Shown here piece by piece: positions 43,699-52,612 of a stretch of DNA of 64,000 nt (position 1 is its first letter; each line of letters opens with the position of its first letter). The notes under the pieces are model-generated. The model made no database searches. It saw only the letters and a program-made list of their open reading frames with translations, and had not been told where the DNA came from. Where the stretch lies: positions 1-64,000 of the forward strand of contig CALUVV010000010.1 in assembly GCA_944324305.1 (NCBI GenBank), given 5' to 3'. Source of the DNA: Candidatus Gastranaerophilales bacterium (GTDB taxonomy: Bacteria > Cyanobacteriota > Vampirovibrionia > Gastranaerophilales > Gastranaerophilaceae). A program made the translations under genes and the position numbers.

Positions 43699-43786
43699 TG
43701 TAAATATGAATTTTAATATGCCTGAAACCTGCTTATAATGCCTCATAGGATAGGATAGGATAGGATGGGGTGCGGGCGTGGCAACA
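43699..43786 (+). repeat. 88-bp duplicated promoter/leader block, copy A
   Basis: It is nearly identical to 46681-46768; the last 55 bp match exactly. It holds a TATAAT box (43734-43739) reading right, then four tandem AGGAT pentamers and TGGGGTGCGGGCGTGGCAACA. The gene at 43839 follows, and der reads left from the other side. The pentamers lie where the 5' end of the mRNA would be. Confidence 0.82.
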
Positions 43787-43838
43787 ATTTTTATTTATAT
43801 AGTTTGTCTTTGCTGTAATTAATAAAAGGAGATAAATT

Positions 43839-44222
43839 ATGGACATCAATTGTAAAGTATTAACTTTAAAAGGAAAATTATTATTATGCCAAAAATTTGG
43901 GGATAAACTTTATCTGCGTGATGGGAGATTTCCCGATAAAATTCTGCAATCCAAAAGTTATGAATACGGCTATATTGTCCGTGAAGATTTTGTAAACAAA
44001 CGTTCATCTTCGGTTCCTCATGCTTCTATAAAAGATGTCGGCGAGTTTAATGTAAAAGACGGAACAATGCGAATGGGGGGTACTCAAAAAAAACAGAATA
44101 TTTTAAGTTTGGATATCTTCAACATACCTTCCGGCAAAAATTACGGCTCTGCTGAATTGGGACCTCTGGGTAAAAAGTATCTGGAGAAAGTAATTACTTA
44201 TATAAAAAATAGTGTAAAATAA
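43839..44222 (+). CDS. Hypothetical soluble protein (127 aa)
   Basis: AAAAGGAG lies 8 nt before the ATG. The product is a basic protein with alternating strands (INCKVLTLKGKLLLCQKFGD... YLRDGRFPDKIL), probably a small beta-rich fold, with no signal peptide. I do not recognise it. Its transcript would begin within the AGGAT-repeat leader shared with the gene at 46833, suggesting common regulation. A CCCG/CGGG terminator follows. Confidence 0.6.
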   Translation: MDINCKVLTLKGKLLLCQKFGDKLYLRDGRFPDKILQSKSYEYGYIVREDFVNKRSSSVPHASIKDVGEFNVKDGTMRMGGTQKKQNILSLDIFNIPSGKNYGSAELGPLGKKYLEKVITYIKNSVK

Positions 44223-44241
44223 ATATTTTCCTACTTTTTAA

Positions 44242-44266
44242 ACCCGTTTTTACGGGATTTTTTTTT
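44242..44266 (+). terminator. Terminator after the 127-aa gene
   Basis: CCCG and CGGG form a short stem with flanking A/T pairs around a TTTTTA loop, followed by nine T. Confidence 0.7.
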
Positions 44267-44274
44267 GAAAAAAT

Positions 44275-46617
44275 TTAAATCAGAAGTGAATAAACATCAT
44301 CTTCCAGCAGGCTTTTTTGAAATTCTTCACATTCATCAATCATATCAGTGAGAATTGCATATTTCGGTGAATGCAGCACCTGTGAAATATCAAAAGCCGC
44401 ATTGTAATCAACTACATAATAATCTTTTGTGCGTTCTTTTATTGTAATCATTCCCATATCATCAAAAATTGAGAAAAGAAGCTCAAATACCTGATATGAT
44501 TTCCCCAGAAAGCTTGCACAGCGGCGAAGTTCAACTTTTCCGCCGTTGTTGTGGCAGGCAAATTTAAGCATTCCGCAAACAGTTTTTAAAAATTCTTCTT
44601 CATCCATATATTTTATGTCATAGTTCATAAAATGAATTGAAAGCGGATTTGTTTGGTTAAGAATTCTGTCAAAAGTTTCCTTATCCGCGGGGTAGTCAAA
44701 AAACATCAAAGCATCACAGGGACGTAAATTGTCACGGGTTATAATACGTGCATACAGCTCTGAAAAAGGTTTTAATTTATCCGATACTGATTTGCTCTCT
44801 GCAAAAATAAGAATATTTTGTTTTGAATTTTTAACATAGTCATTGACCTGCGGCAGAATATCCGTTTTTTTACGGTGGTCATAGAGTTTCTGCTGAGGAA
44901 GATTTTCTTCTTCTTTTAAAAATTCTGAATGAATATCATCAATAATAAGCTGAACGCTTGTAACCCCGTTATATTCATTGATTTGCGGGTGAAATGCAAT
45001 GTCAAGCGTGTCGCCTTTTACAAGAGAAATATCTCCGTCTTTCCAGCGTATACAGTTAAATTCGCCTGTTCCTGCCTGACAGGTAAGCCGTAAGTGGTTT
45101 TTATTTTCACCCATTAAGCGTTTTTCTTTAATTTTAAGATTTTTTATGGCAAAAACAGGGCTCGGGTTATTTTGTCCGAAAGGTTCGAGCATAGATATTT
45201 GTTCAACTAAATCAACGTCAATATCATCGGGCATAAGCTCTAAATCAATATTGATAAACGGTTTTAAATCTTTACCCTGCGACATTTCTTTAACGGTTTT
45301 GCAAAGTGCGGATTTCACTTTATCAAAAGATGCTTTTTCTTCACTGAAAGCAAGTCCCGCAGCCATAGCGTGGCCGCCGAAACCGTCCAAAAGTTCGGCA
45401 TTCATTGAAATTGTTTCATAAAGGTTAATTCCCTCAACGCTTCTTGCAGAACATCTGAACTGTTTTGTTTCATCCGAATATGTCATTAAAAAAGTCGGTT
45501 TGTAATACTTTTCAACAAGCATAGAGGCAACAATACCGATAATTCCTATATGCCATTCTTTATTAAATAATACTATTGCGGAATTTCTGTTCCCTTCGGC
45601 TTTAACCATTTCATCAGCTTCGGCAAAAATATTCTGGCAGAGTTCCTGACGAACTTTGTTGAATTCGTTTAGGGTTTGAACAGACATTTCAATTTCCTGT
45701 TTGTTGTCGGAGATTAAAACCTTCAAAGCTGCATCAACCGTATCAAGTCGTCCCGATGCATTAATTCTCGGTGCAACGCCGAATGCAATTTGTTCGGACG
45801 TAATCTGGCCTTTATAGCCTGCGCTGTCTAAAAGTCTTGATAAACCGTAATGTTTTCCGTTAGAAATAAGTTCAAGACCCTTTGTAACGTAATATCTGTT
45901 TTCTCCGATTAAAGGAACCAGATCCGCAACGGTACCTACTGCAACGTAGGGTAAAATTTCCGGTATAAATTCAAGTTTGTTGTATTTTTCTAATAGTCCT
46001 TGTGCAACTTTAAACGCAACCCCGACACCTGCAAGAGAAGTAAGACTTTCAATTTGTCTTGCCGTTAAATTTTCATCCAGAGCATCAGGAGCTTTAGGGT
46101 TGATAATTCCGTATGCTTTAGGCAAGATTTCAGGCGCTTCGTGGTGGTCTGTTATTATTACGTCAATTTTAAAGCTGTTTAAAAAGTTAACGGCATCAAC
46201 GTCTGAAATTCCGCAGTCACAGGAAATAATTACTTTCGGCTTAACCTGTGTCATTAATTTTACAAGAGCTTTAGTGTCAAAGCCGTGTCCTTCTTTTTCT
46301 CTGTTCGGAATAAAGTAATGCACATCGGCGTTTAAGTATTTAAAAGTTCTGTAAAGCAGAGAAGTGGATGTAACACCGTCAGCATCGAAATCACCGTGAA
46401 TAACTATTTTTTCGCCGTTATCAATTGCCGATGCAAGCCTTTCAACACATTTTTCCATATCGGTGAAAGCTTTCGGGTGGGTTAATTTCATCTCAAGAGG
46501 GTGTATAAATTCGTAAATTTCCTCATCGGATTTTATTCCTCTTGAATGTAAAAGTCTTTTTAAAAGTGATTTTTCTTGTCCGTCGTATTTATTAAATATC
46601 CACTCTTTCATTGCCAT
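44275..46617 (-). CDS. recJ: Single-stranded-DNA exonuclease RecJ
   Basis: This 780-residue 5'-3' exonuclease acts in RecF-type recombination and mismatch repair. The DHH-family motifs are visible: DFDADGVTST near residue 60, SCDCGISD near 113, DHHE near 135, and the DHHA1 motif GGHAMAAG near 415. An OB-fold and an extra C-terminal region of about 190 residues follow, making it longer than E. coli RecJ (577) as in several other phyla. The ORF extends to 46728 only through the duplicated intergenic repeat. TATGAT ends 6 nt before the ATG at 46617, suggesting a leaderless mRNA. Confidence 0.92.
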   Translation of the reverse strand: MAMKEWIFNKYDGQEKSLLKRLLHSRGIKSDEEIYEFIHPLEMKLTHPKAFTDMEKCVERLASAIDNGEKIVIHGDFDADGVTSTSLLYRTFKYLNADVHYFIPNREKEGHGFDTKALVKLMTQVKPKVIISCDCGISDVDAVNFLNSFKIDVIITDHHEAPEILPKAYGIINPKAPDALDENLTARQIESLTSLAGVGVAFKVAQGLLEKYNKLEFIPEILPYVAVGTVADLVPLIGENRYYVTKGLELISNGKHYGLSRLLDSAGYKGQITSEQIAFGVAPRINASGRLDTVDAALKVLISDNKQEIEMSVQTLNEFNKVRQELCQNIFAEADEMVKAEGNRNSAIVLFNKEWHIGIIGIVASMLVEKYYKPTFLMTYSDETKQFRCSARSVEGINLYETISMNAELLDGFGGHAMAAGLAFSEEKASFDKVKSALCKTVKEMSQGKDLKPFINIDLELMPDDIDVDLVEQISMLEPFGQNNPSPVFAIKNLKIKEKRLMGENKNHLRLTCQAGTGEFNCIRWKDGDISLVKGDTLDIAFHPQINEYNGVTSVQLIIDDIHSEFLKEEENLPQQKLYDHRKKTDILPQVNDYVKNSKQNILIFAESKSVSDKLKPFSELYARIITRDNLRPCDALMFFDYPADKETFDRILNQTNPLSIHFMNYDIKYMDEEEFLKTVCGMLKFACHNNGGKVELRRCASFLGKSYQVFELLFSIFDDMGMITIKERTKDYYVVDYNAAFDISQVLHSPKYAILTDMIDECEEFQKSLLEDDVYSLLI

Positions 46618-46680
46618 AATAAAATCATAGCATAAAGTTTTAAGACCAAAAAGAGAAGTCAGGCATCTCAAGTTAAGATT

Positions 46681-46768
46681 TGTAAATATGAATTTAAAAT
46701 AGCCTGAAATCCTCTTATAATGCCTCATAGGATAGGATAGGATAGGATGGGGTGCGGGCGTGGCAACA
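46681..46768 (+). repeat. 88-bp duplicated promoter/leader block, copy B
   Basis: This is the partner of 43699-43786, with a TATAAT box (46716-46721), four AGGAT pentamers and the same GGGGTGCGGGCGTGGCAACA tail. It lies between recJ (left) and the 319-aa gene (right), the same geometry as copy A between der and the 127-aa gene. Confidence 0.82.
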
Positions 46769-46832
46769 TTTTTCGTCTTATTGACTTTTCATGTGTATAA
46801 CCGATTTATAAATAGAAAGGAAACAGGGAAAA

Positions 46833-47792
46833 ATGGTTGCAGCAGTTAATGTTAATACCGTTGTGAGCGGTTTTGTGCACGAATATTTAAAACATAACAA
46901 AAAAGCTACGGAACAGGATTGTCAGGCGGCAGTCCGCAGTCATCTTCAGGAATTAAAGAAAAACGGTGCAAAAATCAGCGACAAAAAAATAGTACAGGCA
47001 AGTGCTCAGGTGACAGAGCTTTATAAAGCAAATTTCATGACACAGCCGACAAAAACCGCTGTAAAAGCAGTTCAATCACTTAACACATCACAGGCAGCTC
47101 ATAATTATCCTAAATATAACGCTCACCTGGCTTCTGATTATCATTATGATGAATTTCATAAATTAGGGAAAAAAGCAAAAAAAAGATTACATCAGAAAAA
47201 TATGAATGATGCAAAAGCTGCATTCAGTCAGTTGGAAGTTGAAAACTTGCCGCAAACTGAACCTTCAAACAATCAAAACAAAAAACTTATGCGCGAAAGC
47301 AAAGATGCTTATATCAGTTCAAAGAAACGCAAGCAGATGAAAAAAGAAGCGGAAGCGGCGTCACAGGCAGAACATAAAGCGCAAAGGCTTAGAAATAATT
47401 CGAAAGATAAGGCGCTAAGAAAAGCAAAAGGAAATGCCGAATACTGTACTTCACAGGGTATAATGACTAAAAATGCAAGAAAAATTTTCAAAAATATTTC
47501 TCAAAAGCTTGACAGAAAATTTGTTCTAACTGAAAAACCAAATCTTGAATTACAAGCATTAAATGATTATTATAGAAGTCTTGAAAGCATCTCTTCTCCC
47601 GTAACAATCGAAATACCTAAACCTAAGGCAAATGTGCATGGGGCTGTTGAAACTGCAACAACAGCCGGCACAAAAGCCGCCAAAACGGGCGGTAAAACAG
47701 GCTGGCTGTTTGCTGGATTTGCGGCAATGACAGCACTTGGTGCGGCTTTGATTTCTTCTGATAAAAAAGAACAACAGAAAAATATTGCATAA
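46833..47792 (+). CDS. Basic protein with C-terminal membrane anchor
   Basis: This 319-residue protein is Lys-rich and helical through most of its length (KKRKQMKKEAEAASQAEHKAQ), with a C-terminal membrane helix (GWLFAGFAAMTALGAALIS, about 290-308) and a short charged end. The plan is that of a tail-anchored protein. AAAGGAAACAGGG lies before the ATG. It shares its leader block with the gene at 43839 and is followed at 65 bp by another membrane protein. I recognise no family. Confidence 0.6.
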   Translation: MVAAVNVNTVVSGFVHEYLKHNKKATEQDCQAAVRSHLQELKKNGAKISDKKIVQASAQVTELYKANFMTQPTKTAVKAVQSLNTSQAAHNYPKYNAHLASDYHYDEFHKLGKKAKKRLHQKNMNDAKAAFSQLEVENLPQTEPSNNQNKKLMRESKDAYISSKKRKQMKKEAEAASQAEHKAQRLRNNSKDKALRKAKGNAEYCTSQGIMTKNARKIFKNISQKLDRKFVLTEKPNLELQALNDYYRSLESISSPVTIEIPKPKANVHGAVETATTAGTKAAKTGGKTGWLFAGFAAMTALGAALISSDKKEQQKNIA

Positions 47793-47857
47793 TTTTTGCA
47801 AAAATAGCAATAATTTATATTTTAATGTTTTAATAAAAATTAAGAAAGGTTAGATAA

Positions 47858-50014
47858 ATGAACGTAGCTCCGATTAGTGAAAAGAATATTAAACCTGATT
47901 TTCAGGCAAAGAAAAAGAAAGAACATGATTTTGATTCAGCTGTTGAAAATCAAGAAGAAACATACAGCAAAAGTAAAGTTAACGGAATGATTCTTGCAAC
48001 TGCTTTGTCGGCGGCAGCACTCGGAGGAGCTGTAATGTACGGACACGGCAAGTGGAAAATAAGCAGTCTTAAAAACAAGGTTTCGGAACTTACAAGCGAT
48101 AACGAAACAATAAAAAATACTTTGAAAACGGCTGAAGAAAAAGTTGATACTCTTTCAAGTATAAATAAGAGATTAAAGGAAGAAGCACAAAAAGCTAAAG
48201 ACAGACTTACAGATATTTTTGAAGGTGATATCGCCCCCAAAGATATGCGTGATAAGATTTTTAACGAATTAAAAACCAAAATAGAAAAAGGCGACTATGG
48301 TTATGATATTGCACAACCGCCTGTCACAGGTAAAGGCGGTGCGGAAGTTTATAATGACGCAATTCCATTGCCTTCATCTGTCGGAACTCAAAATCGTGCA
48401 GGCATAAGAGAATTACAAATTCCTGAAATTACTTCTGACGGAAGATTTACTTATGAAATTCCTATGTCTGATGAGGTTAAAATCACACATATGCAATCTG
48501 TTGACTTTAAACCTGTAAAGTCACAACCTACGAATATTTCTGAAAGTTATGCAGATTCTGTTAAGTGGGATAACGATAAAATTGCACGTGATGTTCTACA
48601 GAATTTCTATGACGGTCATGGCCAGACACTTGACGGTGTAAAATTACATTTCGAACCGACCGGAACAGGAAAATACAAGGTTAGAATTGAAGGTAAATCT
48701 ACTTATACTCCGGATAAAGCGGTTTATATAGGTGAATCTACAAAACGAAATGATGCAAAAGCAGCCGGAAACTACGGCGAAGGGTTGAAAATGGCTACGC
48801 TTAAACTTTTAAAAGACTGCGGAGCACAGGATGTAAAAATTGCATCAGATAACTGGAAAGTAGCATACAGCCTTGATAAGGGAAATCTTTCGGATAAACG
48901 GGTTTTATCATACTCTCTTGATAAAACTGATAAATATAACGGAAATTATATTGAATTTGAAACTTCTGATAAGGAATTGCTTACATCATTAAGAAATTCA
49001 TTAAACCGTTTCTATAGCTCAGGTAATACTCATTTCAAATGTCCAGATTTTGAAAATGAAATAATTGGTATAAAAAATCTTCCGAAAGGTGAAAAAGGCG
49101 GAATTTATATAGCAGGTCAAAGGTTTGAATTTGACGGAAAATACGACGGACTTGATGATATTGTTATTTTCCTGAAAGAAAAACCTCCCGTTAAAATTCT
49201 TGATCCCTCACGTGACAGAACTTCTTTGAATACCGCAAATATTCAAGAAATCGCAAAATGGCTTGCGGAAGATGAACGAATGTCAAATGATGACAAAGTT
49301 AAATTGTTAAAATCTCTTGAAGGCTATTGGGATATAAAAAATATATTGGAGAATAAGCATCCGATGTACAACTTTGTCGAAGGCTTTTTATCCTGGACTA
49401 ATTGGAACAGCGGTAAAGCTAAGTTACATATAAAATTCCCTGAAAAATATGTTGCATATTCATATGCAAGTCCGGATGTCATTGCAGATTTAACGATGAA
49501 CGGATATAAAGTATGCCAATCAGGTTTTTCAAAACTTGGAATGCCGACAATCCGTGATATTTTAGGTGATGCAAGAGCACATGATGTTGTTATTCCAAAC
49601 GATAATCAGAAAAAGAAAATTTTAATCCTCAAAGAAGCTTTGAACAAACTTTCACCGTCTTTGAAAGATAAACATTTTACTGCGGATGAACTTGATACGC
49701 ACATTTATATGTTTGACAGAGCATCTGCAAAAGACAGTAAAATGTATTCGGATTGTAATGCAGAAGCTATTATAGATAAAGGGGTTTCAAAAGGTTTTTG
49801 GATTGATAAATCTTATCTGGATAGATCAAGTTTTTCAGATGTACTTGAAACTGCTCTGCATGAACTTTCACATAAAGCCGGAGGAGATGAATCTGCGGAA
49901 TTTTCTTATAAGCTTACAAACGTAAATAAAGATGCTATCGGTCAGCTTATTAATGATATTCAGGCAAGACATGAGATGCAGGCTTTGAATAATCTCTGGA
50001 ACAGCTTAATATAA
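47858..50014 (+). CDS. Membrane-anchored protein with GHKL-like ATPase and HELSH metallopeptidase-like motifs
   Basis: This 718-residue protein has one N-terminal membrane helix (about 45-62, MILATALSAAALGGAVMYG). A coiled coil follows (about 70-120), then a region resembling the GHKL/HSP90 ATPase fold. Its N-box is DVLQNFYDG (about 248; Asp in place of the usual Glu) and its G2-like box AGNYGEGLKMA (about 303). Near residue 666 it has ALHELSHKAGGDESAEF, an HExxH zinc-peptidase motif with an acidic residue further on. Both assignments rest on motifs only. It is 65 bp downstream of the tail-anchored protein gene and probably co-transcribed with it. Confidence 0.6.
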   Translation: MNVAPISEKNIKPDFQAKKKKEHDFDSAVENQEETYSKSKVNGMILATALSAAALGGAVMYGHGKWKISSLKNKVSELTSDNETIKNTLKTAEEKVDTLSSINKRLKEEAQKAKDRLTDIFEGDIAPKDMRDKIFNELKTKIEKGDYGYDIAQPPVTGKGGAEVYNDAIPLPSSVGTQNRAGIRELQIPEITSDGRFTYEIPMSDEVKITHMQSVDFKPVKSQPTNISESYADSVKWDNDKIARDVLQNFYDGHGQTLDGVKLHFEPTGTGKYKVRIEGKSTYTPDKAVYIGESTKRNDAKAAGNYGEGLKMATLKLLKDCGAQDVKIASDNWKVAYSLDKGNLSDKRVLSYSLDKTDKYNGNYIEFETSDKELLTSLRNSLNRFYSSGNTHFKCPDFENEIIGIKNLPKGEKGGIYIAGQRFEFDGKYDGLDDIVIFLKEKPPVKILDPSRDRTSLNTANIQEIAKWLAEDERMSNDDKVKLLKSLEGYWDIKNILENKHPMYNFVEGFLSWTNWNSGKAKLHIKFPEKYVAYSYASPDVIADLTMNGYKVCQSGFSKLGMPTIRDILGDARAHDVVIPNDNQKKKILILKEALNKLSPSLKDKHFTADELDTHIYMFDRASAKDSKMYSDCNAEAIIDKGVSKGFWIDKSYLDRSSFSDVLETALHELSHKAGGDESAEFSYKLTNVNKDAIGQLINDIQARHEMQALNNLWNSLI

Positions 50015-50049
50015 TTTTTCATGATATAATCTTGTAAGGAGATGTGTGT

Positions 50050-50451
50050 ATGAAAGAAAAAGCTGTAGAATATTTTAAAAACGGTTATTCGTGTTCTGAA
50101 AGCGTAATTAAAGCGGCAGCCGAAGCGGGTTTGTGTCCGTCAGAATTACTGCCTCTTGCAACTGCCTTTTCGGGCGGAATGGCATCAGGATGCGCATGCG
50201 GAGCATTAACTGCAGCACAAATGATTAACGGTTACAACTTCGGGCGTGAAAATAGCTGCGTTAATGAAGCTTTAGCACGTCAAAACGCTAAAGAAATTGT
50301 TGATGAATTTAAAAACAGAAATAAAGTTACCTGCTGCCGTGTTTTATCGGGCGGTCTTGAGGGAGCCGCCAGAAAAGAACGCTGCTCAAAATATGTAGCG
50401 GATGCGTGCGAAATAATCGAAAAACTCTTAAAGGCGAAAGTTGATGCTTAA
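50050..50451 (+). CDS. C_GCAxxG_C_C-family redox protein
   Basis: This protein of about 133 residues has the family's Cys pattern: GYSCSES (about 13), SGGMASGCACGALTAA (about 43), NSCVNEAL (about 75), VTCCRVL (about 97) and RCSKYV (about 115). The family is thought to be redox-active or metal-binding, with no established reaction. AAGGAG lies 8 nt before the ATG at 50050; an in-frame GTG at 50044 is the alternative. Its 3' end overlaps crcB by 8 nt, so the two are coupled. Confidence 0.85.
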   Translation: MKEKAVEYFKNGYSCSESVIKAAAEAGLCPSELLPLATAFSGGMASGCACGALTAAQMINGYNFGRENSCVNEALARQNAKEIVDEFKNRNKVTCCRVLSGGLEGAARKERCSKYVADACEIIEKLLKAKVDA

Positions 50452-50818
50452 TCTGATTGCAATATTTACAGGCGGCGGAATTGGTGCTGTCACAAGATAT
50501 TTAATAAGTTTTAATATGGCAAAACATTTTGAAATAAATCTGCCGGCCGCGACTTTTGGCGTTAATATAATCGGAAGTTTTATAATAGGATTTTTGTACT
50601 TCCTGTTTATAGAAAAAGCGGATTTAAGTCCTGCATTGAAACTTGCTTTAACTGTTGGTTTCTGCGGCGGGCTTACCACATTCAGCACTTTTTCTCTTGA
50701 ACTTTTTGAAATGATTGCAAATCATCAGTTTATTCATGCATTTTCTTATGCTATACTGAGTGTTACGGTATGTTTATTAATGACAGCAACGGGAGCGTAT
50801 TTTGCAAAACTTATTTAA
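50444..50818 (+). CDS. crcB: Fluoride channel CrcB/Fluc
   Basis: This 124-residue protein with four membrane helices is a dimeric fluoride exporter that prevents fluoride poisoning. The signatures are GGGIGAVTRYLIS, NIIGSFIIGFLY and GFCGGLTTFSTFSLE. The start ATG at 50444 lies within the end of the upstream redox gene, and its own end overlaps the next gene by 17 nt. No fluoride riboswitch is seen upstream of the operon, where they are often found. Confidence 0.93.
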   Translation: MLNLIAIFTGGGIGAVTRYLISFNMAKHFEINLPAATFGVNIIGSFIIGFLYFLFIEKADLSPALKLALTVGFCGGLTTFSTFSLELFEMIANHQFIHAFSYAILSVTVCLLMTATGAYFAKLI

Positions 50819-51644
50819 ATTCGATAAATTAAATTTCATAACTGCCGGCATGCCTTTAAGAACCGGTAAAGGCAGTTACGTGTCAGCGTTTGGCGTTTTA
50901 GAGGAAATGAACCTTGACGGTATGGAACTTGAATTTGTCCATGGCGTTAGAATGAACAATGAGCACAGAACTTTTGTAAAAGAAAAGTCAAATAATTTTG
51001 TTATTACTGCTCATGGTCCGTTTTATATTAATCTTAATTCAAAAGAAGAAGAAAAGATTGATGCAAGTGTGCAAAGAATTATTGATACAGCCTCTGTTGC
51101 ATCTCAGGCAGGTGCTTTCAGCATAACTTACCATGCGGCATTTTATATGGGAGCAGATAAAGAAACTGTTTACAATCAGGTTAAAAAACAGACCAAACGC
51201 ATAATTGATGTTCTGGAACGCGAAAAAATAAAAGTCTGGGTCAGACCTGAAACTACAGGCAAAGCTACTCAATGGGGTGATGAGGATGAAATTATCAGAC
51301 TTTCAAAAGAGTTTGAACAAGTTCTTCCTTGTATAGATTTTTCACACCTTCATGCAAGATCAGCAGGTGAATATAATACTTATGATGAATTTTCAAGAGT
51401 TCTGGAAAAATTAGGCAAAGAAGTCGGGCAATACGCTCTTGATAATTTTCACGGGCATCTGGCAGGTATTGAATACACTGCAAAAGGTGAAAGACAGCAT
51501 CTTAATCTCGAAGAATCCGATATGAATTATAAAGACCTTATAAAAGTTCTCAAAGAGTTTAATGTAAAAGGCGCGCTTGTCTGCGAAAGCCCGAACATTG
51601 AGGACGACTGCAAACTTTTAAAAGAATATTATAATTCTATTTAG
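50802..51644 (+). CDS. Endonuclease IV-like TIM-barrel protein
   Basis: This 280-residue protein of the AP-endonuclease-2/xylose-isomerase-like barrel family has candidate metal ligands in the order expected for endonuclease IV: ELEF (Glu), VITAHGPF (His), ITYHAAF (His), VRPETTG (Glu), IDFSHLHAR (Asp/His), FHGHL (His) and VCESPN (Glu). Endonuclease IV cuts DNA at abasic sites. It probably starts at TTG 50802, inside the end of crcB, with GGGAG upstream. It is a short archaeal-like version, and a sugar-isomerase-like role cannot be excluded. Confidence 0.8.
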   Translation: MQNLFKFDKLNFITAGMPLRTGKGSYVSAFGVLEEMNLDGMELEFVHGVRMNNEHRTFVKEKSNNFVITAHGPFYINLNSKEEEKIDASVQRIIDTASVASQAGAFSITYHAAFYMGADKETVYNQVKKQTKRIIDVLEREKIKVWVRPETTGKATQWGDEDEIIRLSKEFEQVLPCIDFSHLHARSAGEYNTYDEFSRVLEKLGKEVGQYALDNFHGHLAGIEYTAKGERQHLNLEESDMNYKDLIKVLKEFNVKGALVCESPNIEDDCKLLKEYYNSI

Positions 51645-51714
51645 TATAAACGTATGATTTAATTAAAGATTTTTTATAAACTGCCGATAAGTTATAAAAA
51701 ATGAGGCATCCTAT

Positions 51715-52080
51715 ATGTTTAATAATGTGAATAATCCCTTTAACAGGGCAATTTCATCTTCGACATCCTCTGACAGCAACGGCAGACGGCAGAAAGAGGA
51801 CCCGAAAGAGGAATTAAAAAAATATATTGATGAAGATGAGCCCGATGAGGTTTTAATCGGCGGCCAGCCTATTTTGAGTGAAGATGAAGTTCTTGCTATG
51901 ACTAAACAGTATATTGCAAAGCTTAAAAATGAGCATGAAAATAACGAAAAAGTTCAAAAAAAACTTGATAAATATCTTGAAAACTTTGATGTTAAAAAAT
52001 TCATGAAAAAAAATCCGAATATGACAAGCCCTGATTTTTACATGGTTATGTTTAACGAAACAGAAGGTTTGGTTAAGTAA
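51715..52080 (+). CDS. Small acidic protein, paralogous to the next gene
   Basis: This 121-residue soluble protein has a Ser/Asn-rich N-terminus, an acidic middle (YIDEDEPDEVLIGG) and a helical C-terminus, YLENFDVKKFMKKNPNMTSP. The C-terminus matches that of the gene at 52174 (YLNTFDVAKFIKNYGPFTSS). I do not recognise a wider family. ATGAGGCATCCTAT precedes the ATG, without a clear ribosome binding site. Confidence 0.55.
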   Translation: MFNNVNNPFNRAISSSTSSDSNGRRQKEDPKEELKKYIDEDEPDEVLIGGQPILSEDEVLAMTKQYIAKLKNEHENNEKVQKKLDKYLENFDVKKFMKKNPNMTSPDFYMVMFNETEGLVK

Positions 52081-52173
52081 TTAATATCTCTTTACAAAAT
52101 TTTAAAGTTTTCTTATTCGGTGTCCGATATACGTACATGTAAAAGAGTAGTTTTTACAGAAAGGACAGGTATT

Positions 52174-52572
52174 ATGGAAATTTCAGGAGTATCATCAAAA
52201 GCTTACACATCAGCAGCAGCTGCGGTTGAAGAGGATGATGAATTAAAAGAAACGCAGGAAGAAAATGCAGCAGAAGAAGCAAAAGAATACGGCGTGGCTT
52301 CAAAAGAAATGCAAGAAAAGGATGTAACACAGTTTTCATCTTCCGAATACGATGAAGATGATGTGGAAGACAAAGCAAGAAATTACATTCAGAATATAAT
52401 GTTTACAACAAACCTGACTGATAAATCATCTGCGGCTTTACAGAATTATTTGAACACATTTGATGTGGCAAAATTTATAAAAAACTATGGTCCGTTTACT
52501 TCATCAGCTGAAATTTCAGCTGCCATGTATGCGGCTACTGCCGGCCTGATTAAGCAGCAGCAGGATGAATAA
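52174..52572 (+). CDS. Small acidic protein, paralogous to the previous gene
   Basis: This protein of about 132 residues starts at ATG 52174 after GGACAGG; the frame is open to 52120 but lacks a better start there. It has an Ala/Ser-rich N-terminus (GVSSKAYTSAAAAVEEDDE), an acidic linker, and the shared C-terminal unit with FDVAKF. The pair probably arose by duplication. The function is unknown. A strong terminator follows. Confidence 0.58.
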   Translation: MEISGVSSKAYTSAAAAVEEDDELKETQEENAAEEAKEYGVASKEMQEKDVTQFSSSEYDEDDVEDKARNYIQNIMFTTNLTDKSSAALQNYLNTFDVAKFIKNYGPFTSSAEISAAMYAATAGLIKQQQDE

Positions 52573-52577
52573 GTATT

Positions 52578-52610
52578 AAAAAGGCGGTTTTAAACAAAAA
52601 CCGCCTTTTA
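52578..52610. terminator. Bidirectional terminator
   Basis: AAAGGCGGTTTT and AAAACCGCCTTT form a 12-bp stem with a short loop. It serves the gene ending at 52572 and the convergent pilin gene ending at 52613. Confidence 0.87.
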
Positions 52611-52612
52611 TA

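Noticed and set aside
43624-43746. N-terminal extension of der starting at 43746 (MRHYK...)
   Set aside because: It is translated from the duplicated intergenic block. A very similar extension appears before recJ, and the true N-termini (MRIPIVAIVG for der) begin downstream with a -10 box 6 nt before the ATG.
43746-43775. AGGAT tandem repeats as a CRISPR or microsatellite array
   Set aside because: There are only four 5-bp units with no spacers, and the same number occurs at the second copy. It is part of a leader block.
43839-44222. G6 run at about 44076 as a further phase-variable tract
   Set aside because: The run is only six bases, lies in the middle of an intact frame and has no frame-shifted extension.
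46618-46728. N-terminal extension of recJ starting at 46728
   Set aside because: Same cause: the open frame crosses the repeat. The ATG at 46617 fits the family and the promoter.
50014-50050. Fluoride riboswitch before the crcB operon
   Set aside because: The gap before the operon is only about 35 nt and shows no conserved riboswitch core.
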